Of a DNA stretch of 64,000 bases, positions 1 to 8,901 are shown one piece after another. The position numbers were made by a program, and so were the translations under genes. Within the stretch, counting starts at the first letter, position 1, and each line of letters opens with the position of its first letter. The notes beneath the pieces were generated by a model. It worked only from the letters and a program-made list of their open reading frames with translations. It was not told the DNA's origin and searched no databases. Source of the DNA: Duganella sp. CF402 (lineage in GTDB: Bacteria; Pseudomonadota; Gammaproteobacteria; Burkholderiales; Burkholderiaceae_D); the NCBI RefSeq assembly GCF_900109645.1, contig NZ_FOBG01000001.1, positions 1,054,001 through 1,118,000 of the forward strand. The letters are read 5' to 3'.

Positions 1-196
1 CCTTGCGCCACCATGCCAGCTTGATGCGGGCGATCGATTCGTCGGTGCATTCGTCGACGGTGTCGTCCACTTCGCGGCAGAACGCATACAGGGCGGTAAT
101 GGCGCGGCGACGCTCCGGCGGCAGGAACAGGAAGCTGTAGTAAAAACTGGAGCCGCTTTGTGCGGTCTTTTGCTGGCAGTAGTCGTCGGGGGACAT
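1..196 (-). CDS. hpnD: Presqualene diphosphate synthase HpnD (5' part only)
   Basis: Reading leftwards from an ATG at 194-196, the protein begins MSPDDYCQQKTAQSGSSFYY, continues with a YAFCREVDDTVDE segment and runs off the window. The Ser/Tyr-rich opening followed by the first Asp-rich motif (DDTVDE) is typical of the HpnD branch of trans-isoprenyl diphosphate synthases. HpnD condenses two farnesyl diphosphates to presqualene diphosphate, the first step of the HpnCDE route to squalene and hopanoids. Only about 65 codons are visible, so nothing can be said about the second Asp-rich motif. hpnC lies upstream on the same strand, but two plus-strand genes separate them. hpnE would be expected to the left of the window. 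Confidence 0.85.
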   Translation of the reverse strand, partial: MSPDDYCQQKTAQSGSSFYYSFLFLPPERRRAITALYAFCREVDDTVDECTDESIARIKLAWWRK

Positions 197-267
197 GAAT
201 AAAAAAGCAAGGACTGTTCGAAGCCGCTATTCTATAGGAATGAGTTGATTAAATGGCGGAGGTCTAT

Positions 268-678
268 GTGATTTGTATTCGGGAAATCGATCATATTGTG
301 CTGCGGGTGGTGGATCTGGACGCCATGCTGGGGTTTTATTGCGGCGCGCTGGGCTGCCCGGTGGAGAAGCGGCAGGATGAGATCGGGCTGGTGCAGCTGC
401 GCGCCGGCAGTTCGCTGATCGACCTGGTGCCGCTGGACGGCAATCTGGGGCGCATGGGCGGCGCCGCGCCGGGCAGGGAGGGGCGCAATATGGATCACTT
501 CTGCCTCAGGGTGGAGCCGTTCGATGCCGCCGCCATCAGCGACCACCTGGCCGCGCATGGCGTGGAAGCGGGTGCGGTCGAGTCGCGCTACGGCGCCGAG
601 GGCGAGGGGCCGTCGATCTATGTGACCGACCCGGAAGGCAACGTGGTGGAGCTGAAAGGACCGCCTTCTGCAACTTAG
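268..678 (+). CDS. VOC-family (glyoxalase/dioxygenase fold) protein
   Basis: Single-domain vicinal-oxygen-chelate protein of about 136 residues, the normal size for the family. Likely metal ligands are visible: His in IDHIVLRVVD near the N-terminus, His in MDHFCLRV in the middle, and Glu in NVVELKGP at the C-terminus. YVTDPEGNVVELKGP is the classic VOC closing strand. Start choice: an in-frame ATG lies at 253, but a GGAGG at 258-262 sits five bases before a GTG at 268. Starting there gives a protein opening M-ICIREIDHIVLRV, as in most relatives, so I prefer GTG 268. The substrate cannot be told from sequence. The gene is inserted, on the opposite strand, between hpnC and hpnD. Confidence 0.85.
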   Translation: MICIREIDHIVLRVVDLDAMLGFYCGALGCPVEKRQDEIGLVQLRAGSSLIDLVPLDGNLGRMGGAAPGREGRNMDHFCLRVEPFDAAAISDHLAAHGVEAGAVESRYGAEGEGPSIYVTDPEGNVVELKGPPSAT

Positions 679-726
679 GATGATTTAGGGATACAATATG
701 TTACCTTTTCGGGAGAATCTATTCGT

Positions 727-1131
727 ATGAAATCGCAGATCGTTGCATCCTTGCTCATCATTCCAGTGCTTGCTGGATGCGAGGGCTCGTCTGCGGAAGA
801 TACGGCTCCCATGAAAACGGCCACCTACTACACCCAGCATCTGGCGGAAGCGCATGAGGTCGCCGGCCGTTGCAAGCTGCTCGACGAGCAGAAGCAGCGC
901 ACGCTGAGCGCAGGCGATTATCAGGAATGGCAGATTTCGAATGAGGGCGTGAATTGCCAGACGGCGTTGTCGGTATCGGAAGCGGCCTCGCTGCGTGAAT
1001 TCGTGCTGAAGCAGTCCAAACCGCAAGCACCGGCTGCTGCGCCGAAGGCCGTGCCACCGTCATCCTCCGCGCCGACGCCACAAGAGCGCGAACAGAAAGT
1101 CATTTCCGCTCAGACTCTCGCTCCTGTCTGA
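727..1131 (+). CDS. Small EexN-like lipoprotein
   Basis: 134 residues with a lipoprotein signal: a short basic start, a hydrophobic run and the lipobox LAGC at residues 15-18, so Cys18 would be lipidated. The mature part has YYTQHLAEAHEVAGRC followed by a second Cys in EGVNCQTALS. This YY-x2-H-x2-E...C...NC-x2-A pattern is that of the EexN family of entry-exclusion-like lipoproteins, many of which are chromosomal and have no conjugation role. The C-terminal third is Pro/Ala/Ser-rich and probably disordered. It converges with hpnC, whose stop is 23 bases away. The family call is from motif memory; the function is unknown. Confidence 0.7.
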   Translation: MKSQIVASLLIIPVLAGCEGSSAEDTAPMKTATYYTQHLAEAHEVAGRCKLLDEQKQRTLSAGDYQEWQISNEGVNCQTALSVSEAASLREFVLKQSKPQAPAAAPKAVPPSSSAPTPQEREQKVISAQTLAPV

Positions 1132-1154
1132 TTGGTCTGAATCCGGCAGATGGA

Positions 1155-1997
1155 TCAAGCCGTTCGGAGTGTGGCTGCCAGGCGCTTTTTCATGCGCACG
1201 GCGGCCCAGAAGATGGCGATCCAGTCGCGCCTGACCAGCTTGGGGCGATGCAAGAAGACGTCATACTCCACCGCTTCGATCGCATCCAGAATGCGTAGGC
1301 CGCCTTGCACCACCAAGCGAAGTTCAAAGCCGATCCGCCCCGGCAGGCGCAAAGCCAGCGGCGCACCGCTCAGCAGCAGCTTGCGCGCGCGGTCCACTTC
1401 AAACCGCATCAACGAACGCCAGCGCGGACGCGCGCTCGCATGGTCCAGCGCCGCCGGCGAAATCGCGTAGCGGTTCAGGTCTTCCAGCGGAATGTAGATG
1501 CGTTCCTTGTGCAAATCGATCGCCACATCCTGCAGGAAGTTAATCAGCTGCAGCGCCGTGCAGATGGCGTCCGAATCGCGCACATTGTCTTCATCCGCCG
1601 CGCCGTACAGGTGCAGCATCATGTAGCCGACTGGATTGGCCGAGCGCGCGCAGTAGTCGAGCAAATCGTCGTAGGTCTGGTAGCGCGACACCAGCACATC
1701 CTGCTTGAAGGCCGACAGCAAATCGTACAGCGGCTTGACCGGCATCTCATATTCCCGCACCACCTGCACCAGCCGTTCAAACATCGGCTGGTGATCGGTC
1801 GCGCCTTGCTCGATGCGGGCCAGTGCCGTCTCGTAGCCATTCAGCGCCGCCAGGCGTTCTTCCGGCGCCGCGTCGCCCTCATCGGCGAGGTCGTCGGCGC
1901 TGCGGGCGAAGGCGTAGATGGCTTCCACCGCCGGGCGCAAGCGCTTGGGCAGCAAAATCGAGGCAACAGGGAAGTTTTCGTAGTGATCGACCGGCAT
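1155..1997 (-). CDS. hpnC: Hydroxysqualene synthase HpnC (squalene/phytoene synthase family)
   Basis: About 280 residues. Both Asp-rich motifs of squalene/phytoene synthases are present: SADDLADEGD near the N-terminus and LQDVAIDL in the middle, with the intervening SRYQTYDDLLDYCARSANPVG segment. MPVDHYENFPVASILLPKRL is the usual HpnC opening, so I start at the ATG at 1995-1997. The frame stays open to 2123, but those extra 42 codons do not resemble the family. HpnC converts presqualene diphosphate (made by HpnD) to hydroxysqualene. No clear Shine-Dalgarno precedes this ATG. It is divergent from the RND operon at 2175. Confidence 0.9.
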   Translation of the reverse strand: MPVDHYENFPVASILLPKRLRPAVEAIYAFARSADDLADEGDAAPEERLAALNGYETALARIEQGATDHQPMFERLVQVVREYEMPVKPLYDLLSAFKQDVLVSRYQTYDDLLDYCARSANPVGYMMLHLYGAADEDNVRDSDAICTALQLINFLQDVAIDLHKERIYIPLEDLNRYAISPAALDHASARPRWRSLMRFEVDRARKLLLSGAPLALRLPGRIGFELRLVVQGGLRILDAIEAVEYDVFLHRPKLVRRDWIAIFWAAVRMKKRLAATLRTA

Positions 1998-2110
1998 AAA
2001 CGGGAAAAACGGCGGGTGCCGGTGTGAGATTGGTTTCCAGCGCGTAATGGTAGTGCTATCTTGAAATGAGAGCAAGTATTCATGCTTAAAATTAATGACG
2101 CAGAAGTCAT

Positions 2111-2138
2111 TTGCAAAGGGCATTGTTCAGCTTATAAT
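2111..2138 (+). promoter_or_regulatory. Predicted sigma70 promoter of the RND efflux operon
   Basis: TTGCAA at 2111-2116 and a perfect TATAAT at 2133-2138 are separated by 16 bases. Transcription would start near 2145, 30 bases before the GTG start of the adaptor gene, leaving room for its AAAGGA ribosome site at 2162-2167. Confidence 0.6.
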
Positions 2139-2174
2139 TAATAAATAACCTGTCAGTCATTAAAGGAATCCGAC

Positions 2175-3257
2175 GTGTCTACTCTCAAGAATGTGCTGGT
2201 TGCCGCTTCGGCACTGGCGTTGCTGGGCGCTTGCTCGAAGCAGGCCGAGAAAACCGAAGATATCCGCCCGGTGCGCGCCATCTCGCTGGTCAGCAGCGAC
2301 GTGGATGTGAATGCCGAGTTTTCCGGCGAAGTGAAGGCGCGGGTAGAGTCGCGCCTCGGCTTCCGCGTGGGCGGCAAGATCGTCAGCCGCAAGGTGGATG
2401 CGGGCTCGCTGGTCAAGAAGGGCCAGGTGCTGATGCAGCTTGATCCACAGGATCTGCAGCTGTCGCAGGCGCAGGCGCTGGCCAATCTGCGTGCCGCCGA
2501 GACCAACCGCGACCTGGCCAAGGCCGAGCTGCAGCGCTATCAGGAACTGCGCAGCAAGAGCTTCGTCAGCCAGGCCGTGCTGGACGCCAAGGAATCCACT
2601 TACAAAGCCGCGCAAGCCAATGTGGATGCGGCCCAGGCCGGGTATCGCGGCCAGTCCAACCAGGCCGGCTATGCCTCGCTGCTGGCGGACGTCGATGGCG
2701 TGGTGACCGCAGTCAACGCTGAGATCGGCCAGGTGGTGGCGGCCGGTACGCCGGTGGTGAACGTGGCCAAGTCGGGCGAGAAGGAAATCGTGATCGGCAT
2801 CCCGGAAGACAAGGTCGACAGCCTGCGCCGCGTGCCGGACGTGCAGGTGCGCCTGTGGGCCGATCCGAAGAACCACGTACTCGGCAAGATCCGCGAAATT
2901 TCGCCGGTGGCCGATCCGTCCACCCGTACCTACACCGTCAAAGTCTCGATTCCGGACTCGCTGGCCGAGGCCAAGCTGGGCATGACCGCCGTGGTGCAGT
3001 TCGCCTCCAAGACGCCGACGCCGCAAATCAAGGTGCCGCTGACCGCGCTGTTCTATGAGAAGAAAGCCACTTCGGTGTGGATCGTGGAGCAGGGCGCCGT
3101 CAAGCTGGTGCCGGTGACTATCGGCGGCGTGGCTGGCAACGATATCGTGCTGGCGGCCGGCGTTAAGGCCGGTCAGACCGTGGTAACGGCTGGCGTCAAC
3201 CTGCTCAAGCCGGGCCAGAGGGTCAAGATCCTCGGCAATGACGGGGTCGCCAAATGA
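2175..3257 (+). CDS. RND efflux periplasmic adaptor (membrane fusion protein), lipoprotein
   Basis: 360 residues. It starts at GTG 2175 with AAAGGA eight bases upstream. The signal peptide ends in the lipobox LGAC (residues 17-20), so the protein should be anchored in the inner membrane by lipid. The order of parts is as in AcrA/MexA: first half-lipoyl (GFRVGGKIVSRKVDAGSLVKKG), an alpha-helical hairpin (about residues 90-150), second half-lipoyl (LLADVDGVVTAVNAEIGQVV), beta-barrel and membrane-proximal domain. It bridges the pump at 3254 to an outer-membrane channel, which is not encoded here. The stop overlaps the start of the pump gene by four bases (ATGA), so the two are translationally coupled. 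Substrates cannot be predicted. Confidence 0.92.
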   Translation: MSTLKNVLVAASALALLGACSKQAEKTEDIRPVRAISLVSSDVDVNAEFSGEVKARVESRLGFRVGGKIVSRKVDAGSLVKKGQVLMQLDPQDLQLSQAQALANLRAAETNRDLAKAELQRYQELRSKSFVSQAVLDAKESTYKAAQANVDAAQAGYRGQSNQAGYASLLADVDGVVTAVNAEIGQVVAAGTPVVNVAKSGEKEIVIGIPEDKVDSLRRVPDVQVRLWADPKNHVLGKIREISPVADPSTRTYTVKVSIPDSLAEAKLGMTAVVQFASKTPTPQIKVPLTALFYEKKATSVWIVEQGAVKLVPVTIGGVAGNDIVLAAGVKAGQTVVTAGVNLLKPGQRVKILGNDGVAK

Positions 3258-6200
3258 AGGAAGGATTCAACCTCTCACGCTGGGCGCTGGAGCACATCCC
3301 GCTGACCCGTTACCTGATCGCGGTGCTGCTGATAGGCGGCGCGCTCAGCTATTCCAATCTCGGGCAGGACGAAGATCCGCCGTTCACCTTCCGTGCGATG
3401 GTGGTGCGCGCCAACTGGCCGGGCGCGACCTCGCTGCAGATGGCCGAGCAGGTCACCGACAAGCTGGAGAAAAAGCTGCAGGAAACGCCGGATATCGACG
3501 AGATTTCCAGCTATTCCAAGCCGGGCGAAACCACCATCATCCTCAAGCTGCGCGAATCAGCGCCGCCCAAGGAAGTGGCGCAGTCGTGGTATCAGGTGCG
3601 CAAGAAGATCGGTGATATCCGTGGCACGCTGCCTTCCGGCGTGCAGGGGCCGTTCTTCAATGACGAGTTCGGCGATACCTATGGCTCCATCTTCGCGCTG
3701 TCCGGCGACGGCTTTACCTATGCCGAGATGAAGGACTATGCCGACTTCGTGCGCCAGCAGCTGCTGGGCGTGCCGCTGGTGTCCAAGGTCGAGCTGTTCG
3801 GGGTGCAGGACGAGAAGATCAACATCGAGTTCTCGCACAAGAAGTTTGCCCAGTTGGGCATTCCGTTTGAGGCCATCGTCAACCAGATCGCCACGCAAAA
3901 CTCGGTGGAGGCCACTGGTGTGCTGGTGACGCCGACCGACAACCTGCAAGTTCGCGTGACCGGGGCGCTGAAGACCGTCAAGGATCTGGAAGAACTGGAA
4001 CTGCGCGCCAACGGCACCACCTTCCGCCTCGGCGACTTCGCCACCATCAAACGCCAGTATCAGGACCCGCCGGGCAACAAGATGCGCTTTAATGGCAAAG
4101 AGGTCATCGGCCTCGGTGTGTCGATGGAGAAGGGCGGCAACATCATCCAGCTCGGCAAGCACATGGAGAAAACCGTGCGCGAGATGAAGGCCAAGCTGCC
4201 GGTCGGTATTGAGCTGGAGCGCGTGTCCGACCAGCCTGAGGCGGTGAAAGCCTCGGTGGGCGAGTTCGTGCACACGCTGATCGAAGCGGTGCTGATCGTG
4301 CTGGCGGTGAGTTTCGTCGCGCTGGGCCTGCACAGCAAGCCCAAGCTGCGTCTGGACGTGCGCCCCGGCCTGGTGGTGGCGCTGAGCATTCCGCTGGTGC
4401 TGTCGGTGACGTTCCTGTTCATGCGCATGCTGGACATCGACCTGCACAAGATCTCGCTGGGTGCGCTGATCATTGCGCTGGGCCTGCTGGTCGACGACGC
4501 CATCATCGCCGTTGAAATGATGGTGCGCAAAATGGAAGAGGGCATGTCGCGCTTCGACGCCGCCACCTTCGCCTATAAGTCGACTGCCATTCCGATGCTG
4601 ACCGGCACGCTGATCACCGTGGCGGGCTTCCTGCCGATCGGTTTGGCCAAGTCGGCGGCGGGCGAGTACACATTCTCGCTGTTCTCGGTGAACGCACTGG
4701 CGCTGGTGATTTCGTGGGTGGTGGCGGTGACCTTCACGCCTTACCTCGGCTACGTCCTGCTGAAAGTGAAACCGCATGCCGATGGCGGCGGCGAACATGA
4801 ATTGTTCGACACGCCGGGCTTCCGCAAGTTCCGCGCACTGGTCAACTGGTGTGTCGAATTCCGCTGGATCACCATCGGCGCCACGCTGGCGGTGTTCGCG
4901 CTGGGCGTGTACGGCTTCAAGTTCATCGAGAAGCAGTTCTTCCCGGATTCCAGCCGCCCCGAGCTGATGGTTGAGATGTGGACGCCGGAAGGCACGACCT
5001 TTGCCGCCAACGAGGCGCAGGTGAAAAAATTTGAAGCTTTCATCCGCCAGCAGGAAGGCGTGGTCAGCGTGACCAGCTATGTGGGCACCGGCTCGCCGCG
5101 CTTCTATCTGCCGCTGGACCAGATCTTCCCGCAGACGAACGTGTCGCAAATCGTGGTGCTGCCGAGGGATCTGCACGCCCGTGCGGCCTTGCGCGACAAG
5201 ATTGTGGGCGTGTTCAAGCACGACTTCCCGGAAGTGCGCGGCCGCGTCAAGCTGCTGCCGAACGGGCCGCCGGTGCCGTACCCGGTGCAGTTCCGCGTCA
5301 CCGGCGGGGAAGTAGACAAGGTGCGCGCGATCGCCGACCAGGTGAAAGACATCATGCGCGCCAACCCGAACACCATCGGCGTCAATGACAACTGGAATGA
5401 GTCGATCAAGGTGCTGCGTCTCGACCTCGATCAGGACAAGATGCGCGCGCTGGGCGTGACCTCGCAGACCGTGATGCGCGCAGCGAACACGATTTTGTCG
5501 GGCACCGCCATTGGCCAGTTCCGCGAAGGCATCAAGCTGATCGATATCCAGATCCGCCAGCCGATTGAGGAGCGCAACACCATCGCCGTGCTGAACGACA
5601 CCAACATCCCGACCGCCAGCGGCAAATCGGTGCCGATCAGCCAACTGGCCCGCGCGCACTTCGTGTGGGAGCCGGGCGTAGTGTGGCGGGAAGGGCGCGA
5701 CTGGGCGATCACCGTGCAGTCGGACGTGGCCGACAATATCCAGGGCCCGACCGTGTCCGGCCAGATCGAGCCACAACTGAAGGCGCTGCGCGACGCGCTG
5801 CCGGCTGGCTATGCCATTACGGTGAAGGGCGCAGCTTCGGACAGCGGTGCGGCGGAAGCGTCGATTGCGGCCAACCTGCCGCTGGCGATCTTCCTGATCT
5901 TCACGCTGCTGATGCTGCAGCTGCACAGCTTCTCGCGCTCGCTGCTGGTGTTCCTGACCGGCCCGCTGGGCGTGGCTGGTGCGGCGATGGCGCTGCTGGT
6001 GCTGGGTCGTCCGCTGGGCTTCGTGGCCAACCTGGGCATCATCGCGCTGTTCGGCATGATCATTCGTAACTCGGTGATCCTGGTCGACCAGATCGAGCAG
6101 GACATCAAGGCCGGCCACGATGCCTGGACCGCCATTGTCGAATCGGCGGTGCGGCGCTGCCGTCCGATCATCCTGACGGCCGCTGCTGCCGCGCTGGCAA

Positions 6201-6343
6201 TGATCCCATTGTCTCGCTCCGTGTTCTGGGGACCGATGGCAGTGGCCATCATGGGGGGTTTAATTCTCGCCACGGCGCTGACTTTGCTGTTCCTGCCAGC
6301 GCTTTACGCAGCCTGGTTTAGAGTGAAAAAGCCTCTTAAATAG
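3254..6343 (+). CDS. RND efflux transporter permease (AcrB/AcrD/AcrF family)
   Basis: 1029 residues, the normal size for an HAE-type RND pump. It opens with FNLSRWALEHIPLTRYLIAV as transmembrane helix 1, then a large periplasmic loop, then helices 2-6. These include GLLVDDAIIAVEMMVRKMEEG, whose paired Asp residues match the proton-relay Asp pair of AcrB helix 4. A second periplasmic loop (residues about 560-850) and helices 8-12 follow, ending in FLPALYAAWFRVKK. The loop HSKPKLRLDVRPGLVVAL between helices 2 and 3 is typical of the environmental subgroup, often annotated only as multidrug efflux. It is coupled to the adaptor upstream. No local regulator is visible. Confidence 0.92.
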   Translation: MKEGFNLSRWALEHIPLTRYLIAVLLIGGALSYSNLGQDEDPPFTFRAMVVRANWPGATSLQMAEQVTDKLEKKLQETPDIDEISSYSKPGETTIILKLRESAPPKEVAQSWYQVRKKIGDIRGTLPSGVQGPFFNDEFGDTYGSIFALSGDGFTYAEMKDYADFVRQQLLGVPLVSKVELFGVQDEKINIEFSHKKFAQLGIPFEAIVNQIATQNSVEATGVLVTPTDNLQVRVTGALKTVKDLEELELRANGTTFRLGDFATIKRQYQDPPGNKMRFNGKEVIGLGVSMEKGGNIIQLGKHMEKTVREMKAKLPVGIELERVSDQPEAVKASVGEFVHTLIEAVLIVLAVSFVALGLHSKPKLRLDVRPGLVVALSIPLVLSVTFLFMRMLDIDLHKISLGALIIALGLLVDDAIIAVEMMVRKMEEGMSRFDAATFAYKSTAIPMLTGTLITVAGFLPIGLAKSAAGEYTFSLFSVNALALVISWVVAVTFTPYLGYVLLKVKPHADGGGEHELFDTPGFRKFRALVNWCVEFRWITIGATLAVFALGVYGFKFIEKQFFPDSSRPELMVEMWTPEGTTFAANEAQVKKFEAFIRQQEGVVSVTSYVGTGSPRFYLPLDQIFPQTNVSQIVVLPRDLHARAALRDKIVGVFKHDFPEVRGRVKLLPNGPPVPYPVQFRVTGGEVDKVRAIADQVKDIMRANPNTIGVNDNWNESIKVLRLDLDQDKMRALGVTSQTVMRAANTILSGTAIGQFREGIKLIDIQIRQPIEERNTIAVLNDTNIPTASGKSVPISQLARAHFVWEPGVVWREGRDWAITVQSDVADNIQGPTVSGQIEPQLKALRDALPAGYAITVKGAASDSGAAEASIAANLPLAIFLIFTLLMLQLHSFSRSLLVFLTGPLGVAGAAMALLVLGRPLGFVANLGIIALFGMIIRNSVILVDQIEQDIKAGHDAWTAIVESAVRRCRPIILTAAAAALAMIPLSRSVFWGPMAVAIMGGLILATALTLLFLPALYAAWFRVKKPLK

Positions 6344-6444
6344 GCAAAAAACGGCAAAAAACAGCGGAATGTTGGCTACATGGTAAAAATCGTCACCATT
6401 CCGCTAAAAACCCGTTAGAATATCGCGTTGAAGTTGAAAGCTCC

Positions 6445-6453
6445 TGCTATAAA
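6445..6453 (+). promoter_or_regulatory. Candidate extended -10 promoter upstream of tRNA-Leu
   Basis: TGCTATAAA fits the extended -10 pattern TG-N-TATAAT with one mismatch. No good -35 lies 17 bases upstream. Initiation near 6460 would place the hairpin at 6463-6493 at the very 5' end of a tRNA-Leu/tig transcript. Confidence 0.4.
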
Positions 6454-6462
6454 AGCAGGAAG

Positions 6463-6500
6463 AGGGCGACCGTTTTCACTTATGGGTCGCCCTTTGCTTT
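6463..6500 (+). terminator. Stable hairpin with T-rich tail between the RND operon and tRNA-Leu
   Basis: AGGGCGACC at 6463-6471 pairs with GGTCGCCCT at 6485-6493. AAAGC at 6453-6457 can extend the stem with GCTTT at 6496-6500. The T tract is interrupted (TTTGCTTTT), so termination may be partial. It may end read-through from the RND operon or form the leader of the tRNA transcript. Confidence 0.45.
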
Positions 6501-6514
6501 TGTGCAAACATGCC

Positions 6515-6601
6515 GCGAGGATGGCGAAATTGGTAGACGCACCAGGTTTAGGTCCTGACGCCAGCAATGGTGTGGGGGTTCGAGTCCCCCTCCTCGCACC
6601 A
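6515..6601 (+). tRNA. tRNA-Leu (UAG anticodon)
   Basis: 87-nucleotide class II tRNA with the CCA encoded. The acceptor arm GCGAGGA pairs with TCCTCGC. The D-loop has the Leu-type TGGCGAAATTGGTAGACGC. The anticodon loop TTTAGGT gives anticodon TAG. A long variable arm and GGTTCGAGTCC in the T arm follow. It lies 34 bases before the tig start and may share its transcript. Confidence 0.97.
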
Positions 6602-6635
6602 ACTGTATTTCTTATTTTTTGGACGATTTTTTAAC

Positions 6636-7976
6636 ATGGCAACTGCAGTCGAAACCTTGGGCAAACTCGAACGTCGTATCACGATCTCCTTCCCGCTGAC
6701 CGAAGTCCGCGCTGAAGTTGAGAAGCGCCTGAAAGTGCAAGCCAAAACGGCTAAGGCACCAGGCTTCCGTCCGGGCAAAGTTCCTCTGAAAATGGTCGCA
6801 GCACAATACGGTTATCAAATCGAAACCGAAGTGCTGAATGATAAAGTTGGCCGCGCTTTCAACGACGCCGCAAACGAAGCCCAACTGCGCGTTGCTGGCT
6901 ACCCGAACATCGAACCGAAGCAAGAGTCGCCAGCTGGCGTCCTGACCTTCGACGCGACCTTCGAAGTCTACCCGGAAGTACAGATCGGCGATCTGACCAC
7001 CGTGGAAATCGAAACCGTCAAAGCCGAAGTCAGCGACGCTGAAATCGACAAGACCATCGAAATCCTGCGCAAACAGCGCGTGCACTTCCACACCAAAGGC
7101 GAAGCCGGTGAACACGGCGACGGCGGCGAAGCCATCGCTGCCAACGGCGACCGCGTGACCGTGGACTTCGTCGGCTCGATCGACGGCGTGGAATTCCCAG
7201 GCGGTAAAGCCGAAGGCTACCCGTTCGTGCTGGGCGAAGGCCGCATGCTGCCAGAATTCGAAGCCGCTACCGTCGGCCTGAAAGTGGGCGAGTCGAAGAC
7301 CTTCCCGCTGTCGTTCCCAGAGGACTACCACGGTAAAGACGTGGCCGGCAAAACCGCCTCGTTCACCATCACCCTGCAAAAGCTGGAGTGGGCCCACCTG
7401 CCGGAAGTTGACGCAGAATTCGCCAAATCGCTGGGCGTGGCCGATGGCGACGTCGCTAAAATGCGCGAAGACATCAAAGTCAACCTGGAGCGTGAAGTCG
7501 CCGGCCGCGTGAAAGCACGCAACAAAGAAGCCGTGATGGAAACCCTGGTGAAAACCGCCACCCTGGAAGTGCCAAAATCGCTGATCGCTCAGGACACCGA
7601 GCGCCTGGCTGAAATGACCCGCCAGGACATGGCCCAGCGCGGCATGAACGTCAAGGACGTGCCATTCCCACCAGAACTGTTCGCGGAAAAAGCCGAGCGT
7701 CGCGTACGCCTGGGCCTGATCCTGTCGCAACTGGTTGGCGAAAACAACCTGCAAGCCCAGCCAGAGCAAGTCAAAGCACAAATCGAAGACTTCGCACAAA
7801 GCTACGAAGATCCACGCGAAGTGCTGAAGTACTACTACAGCGACCGTCGTCGTCTGGCTGAAGTCGAAGCCCTTGTATTGGAAGAAAACGTCGTCAACTA
7901 CGTCCTGGGCCTGTCGAAGACTTCGTCCAAGGTTATCGCCTTTGACGAGCTGATGGGAAGCAACGCACAAGCGTAA
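6636..7976 (+). CDS. tig: Trigger factor, ribosome-associated chaperone and prolyl isomerase
   Basis: 446 residues. The N-terminal ribosome-binding domain carries the signature [12 protein letters not shown] (about residues 43-54). The FKBP-type isomerase domain follows from [14 protein letters not shown] to [10 protein letters not shown], and then the helical arm domain. The FKBP domain is preceded by a Gly/His-rich loop ([12 protein letters not shown]). I chose ATG 6636 because it gives the normal [15 protein letters not shown] opening. It binds the ribosome exit tunnel and shields nascent chains. Position before clpP-clpX-lon is the widely conserved bacterial order. Codon usage is that of a highly expressed gene (CTG, AAA/GAA-rich). 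A paired-hairpin repeat follows at 8011. Confidence 0.97.
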   Translation: MATAVETLGKLERRITISFPLTEVRAEVEKRLKVQAKTAKAPGFRPGKVPLKMVAAQYGYQIETEVLNDKVGRAFNDAANEAQLRVAGYPNIEPKQESPAGVLTFDATFEVYPEVQIGDLTTVEIETVKAEVSDAEIDKTIEILRKQRVHFHTKGEAGEHGDGGEAIAANGDRVTVDFVGSIDGVEFPGGKAEGYPFVLGEGRMLPEFEAATVGLKVGESKTFPLSFPEDYHGKDVAGKTASFTITLQKLEWAHLPEVDAEFAKSLGVADGDVAKMREDIKVNLEREVAGRVKARNKEAVMETLVKTATLEVPKSLIAQDTERLAEMTRQDMAQRGMNVKDVPFPPELFAEKAERRVRLGLILSQLVGENNLQAQPEQVKAQIEDFAQSYEDPREVLKYYYSDRRRLAEVEALVLEENVVNYVLGLSKTSSKVIAFDELMGSNAQA

Positions 7977-8010
7977 TTCAGTTAGGTTAGAATCAAGACG
8001 GCGCCATCGC

Positions 8011-8082
8011 CGTCATCCCGGCGAAGGCCGGGATCCAAGTTGGGTACGCTCAAATTGGGTCCCGGCCTTCGCCGGGACGACG
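8011..8082 (+). repeat. Paired-hairpin (REP/BIME-like) intergenic repeat, copy 1
   Basis: Left arm 8011-8036 and right arm 8057-8082 are near-perfect reverse complements (two mismatches in 26 bases) around a 20-base spacer that contains TACGCTCAAATTGG. Each arm is itself a small hairpin: TCCCGGC-GAAG-GCCGGGA on the left, TCCCGGC-CTTC-GCCGGGA on the right. Two relatives occur at 19040 and 59596. It lies between tig and clpP and could fold as one long stem in mRNA. Confidence 0.85.
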
Positions 8083-8124
8083 ATGGTGGTCCGTTTCTTA
8101 ACCGCTGCTTCACAAGGAAATAGA

Positions 8125-8751
8125 ATGACTGGTATGAACCGAAATCCGGCGTTGGACACCGAAATGCTCGGCCTGGTGCCGATGGTGGTGGAACAAAGCG
8201 GTCGCGGCGAGCGCTCTTACGATATCTACTCGCGTCTGCTCAAGGAACGTATTATCTTCATGGTCGGTCCGGTCAACGACCAAATGGCCAATCTGGTGGT
8301 CGCCCAGCTGCTGTTCCTGGAAAGCGAAAACCCAGACAAGGACATCTCGCTGTACATCAACTCCCCTGGCGGCTCGGTCTCGGCCGGGCTGGCGATCTAC
8401 GATACCATGCAGTTCATCAAGCCTGACGTATCGACCCTGTGCACCGGCATCGCCGCCTCGATGGGCGCGTTCCTGCTGGCCGCAGGCGCCAAGGGCAAGC
8501 GCTTCTCGCTGCCGAACTCGCGCATCATGATTCACCAGCCTTCGGGCGGCTCGCAAGGCATGGCGTCGGATATCGAAATCCAGGCCAAGGAAATCCTGTA
8601 CCTGCGCCATCGCCTGAACTCGATCATGGCGGAACGCAGCGGCCAAACCGTGGAACAGATCGCCAAAGACACCGATCGTGACCGTTTCATGTCGGCCGAA
8701 GAAGCGGTAGAGTACGGTTTGATCGACAAAATGTTGACCAACCGGGCTTGA
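8125..8751 (+). CDS. clpP: ATP-dependent Clp protease proteolytic subunit
   Basis: 208 residues, the usual length. The serine-protease triad is visible: Ser in [15 protein letters not shown], His in [12 protein letters not shown], and Asp in the following [15 protein letters not shown] region. The N-terminal axial-loop sequence [25 protein letters not shown] is canonical and supports ATG 8125, which has AAGGA at 8114-8118. ClpP forms a 14-subunit barrel that degrades proteins unfolded by ClpX or ClpA. clpX follows after a hairpin terminator, so separate or attenuated transcription of clpX is likely. Confidence 0.97.
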   Translation: MTGMNRNPALDTEMLGLVPMVVEQSGRGERSYDIYSRLLKERIIFMVGPVNDQMANLVVAQLLFLESENPDKDISLYINSPGGSVSAGLAIYDTMQFIKPDVSTLCTGIAASMGAFLLAAGAKGKRFSLPNSRIMIHQPSGGSQGMASDIEIQAKEILYLRHRLNSIMAERSGQTVEQIAKDTDRDRFMSAEEAVEYGLIDKMLTNRA

Positions 8752-8777
8752 TGCAAGCTTTGCAGCATAGCTAGAAA

Positions 8778-8820
8778 AAACGCTCGGGCGATTAATCGTT
8801 CGGGCGTTTCGTTTTTATTT
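8778..8820 (+). terminator. Rho-independent terminator after clpP
   Basis: AAACGCTCGGGCG and CGTTCGGGCGTTT (8778-8808) form a stem with a few G-U pairs around ATTAAT. TTTCGTTTTTATTT follows. Confidence 0.75.
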
Positions 8821-8901
8821 CGGGTAGCATGTGAAGGCAGGCGAAGTTTCCGCGTCGCACTGCACTGATTACTTGCTTCCTGTAACCAAAGAAAACTGCC
8901 C

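Noticed and set aside
3557..6118. Very long open frame antisense to the RND pump gene
   Set aside because: Arises from strong third-codon GC bias of the real gene. Its translation is His/Arg/Gln-rich and lacks any domain.
6363..6405. Inverted repeat AGCGGAATG/CATTCCGCT after the RND pump
   Set aside because: The loop is 25 bases and there is no T tract, so it is too weak to call as a terminator.
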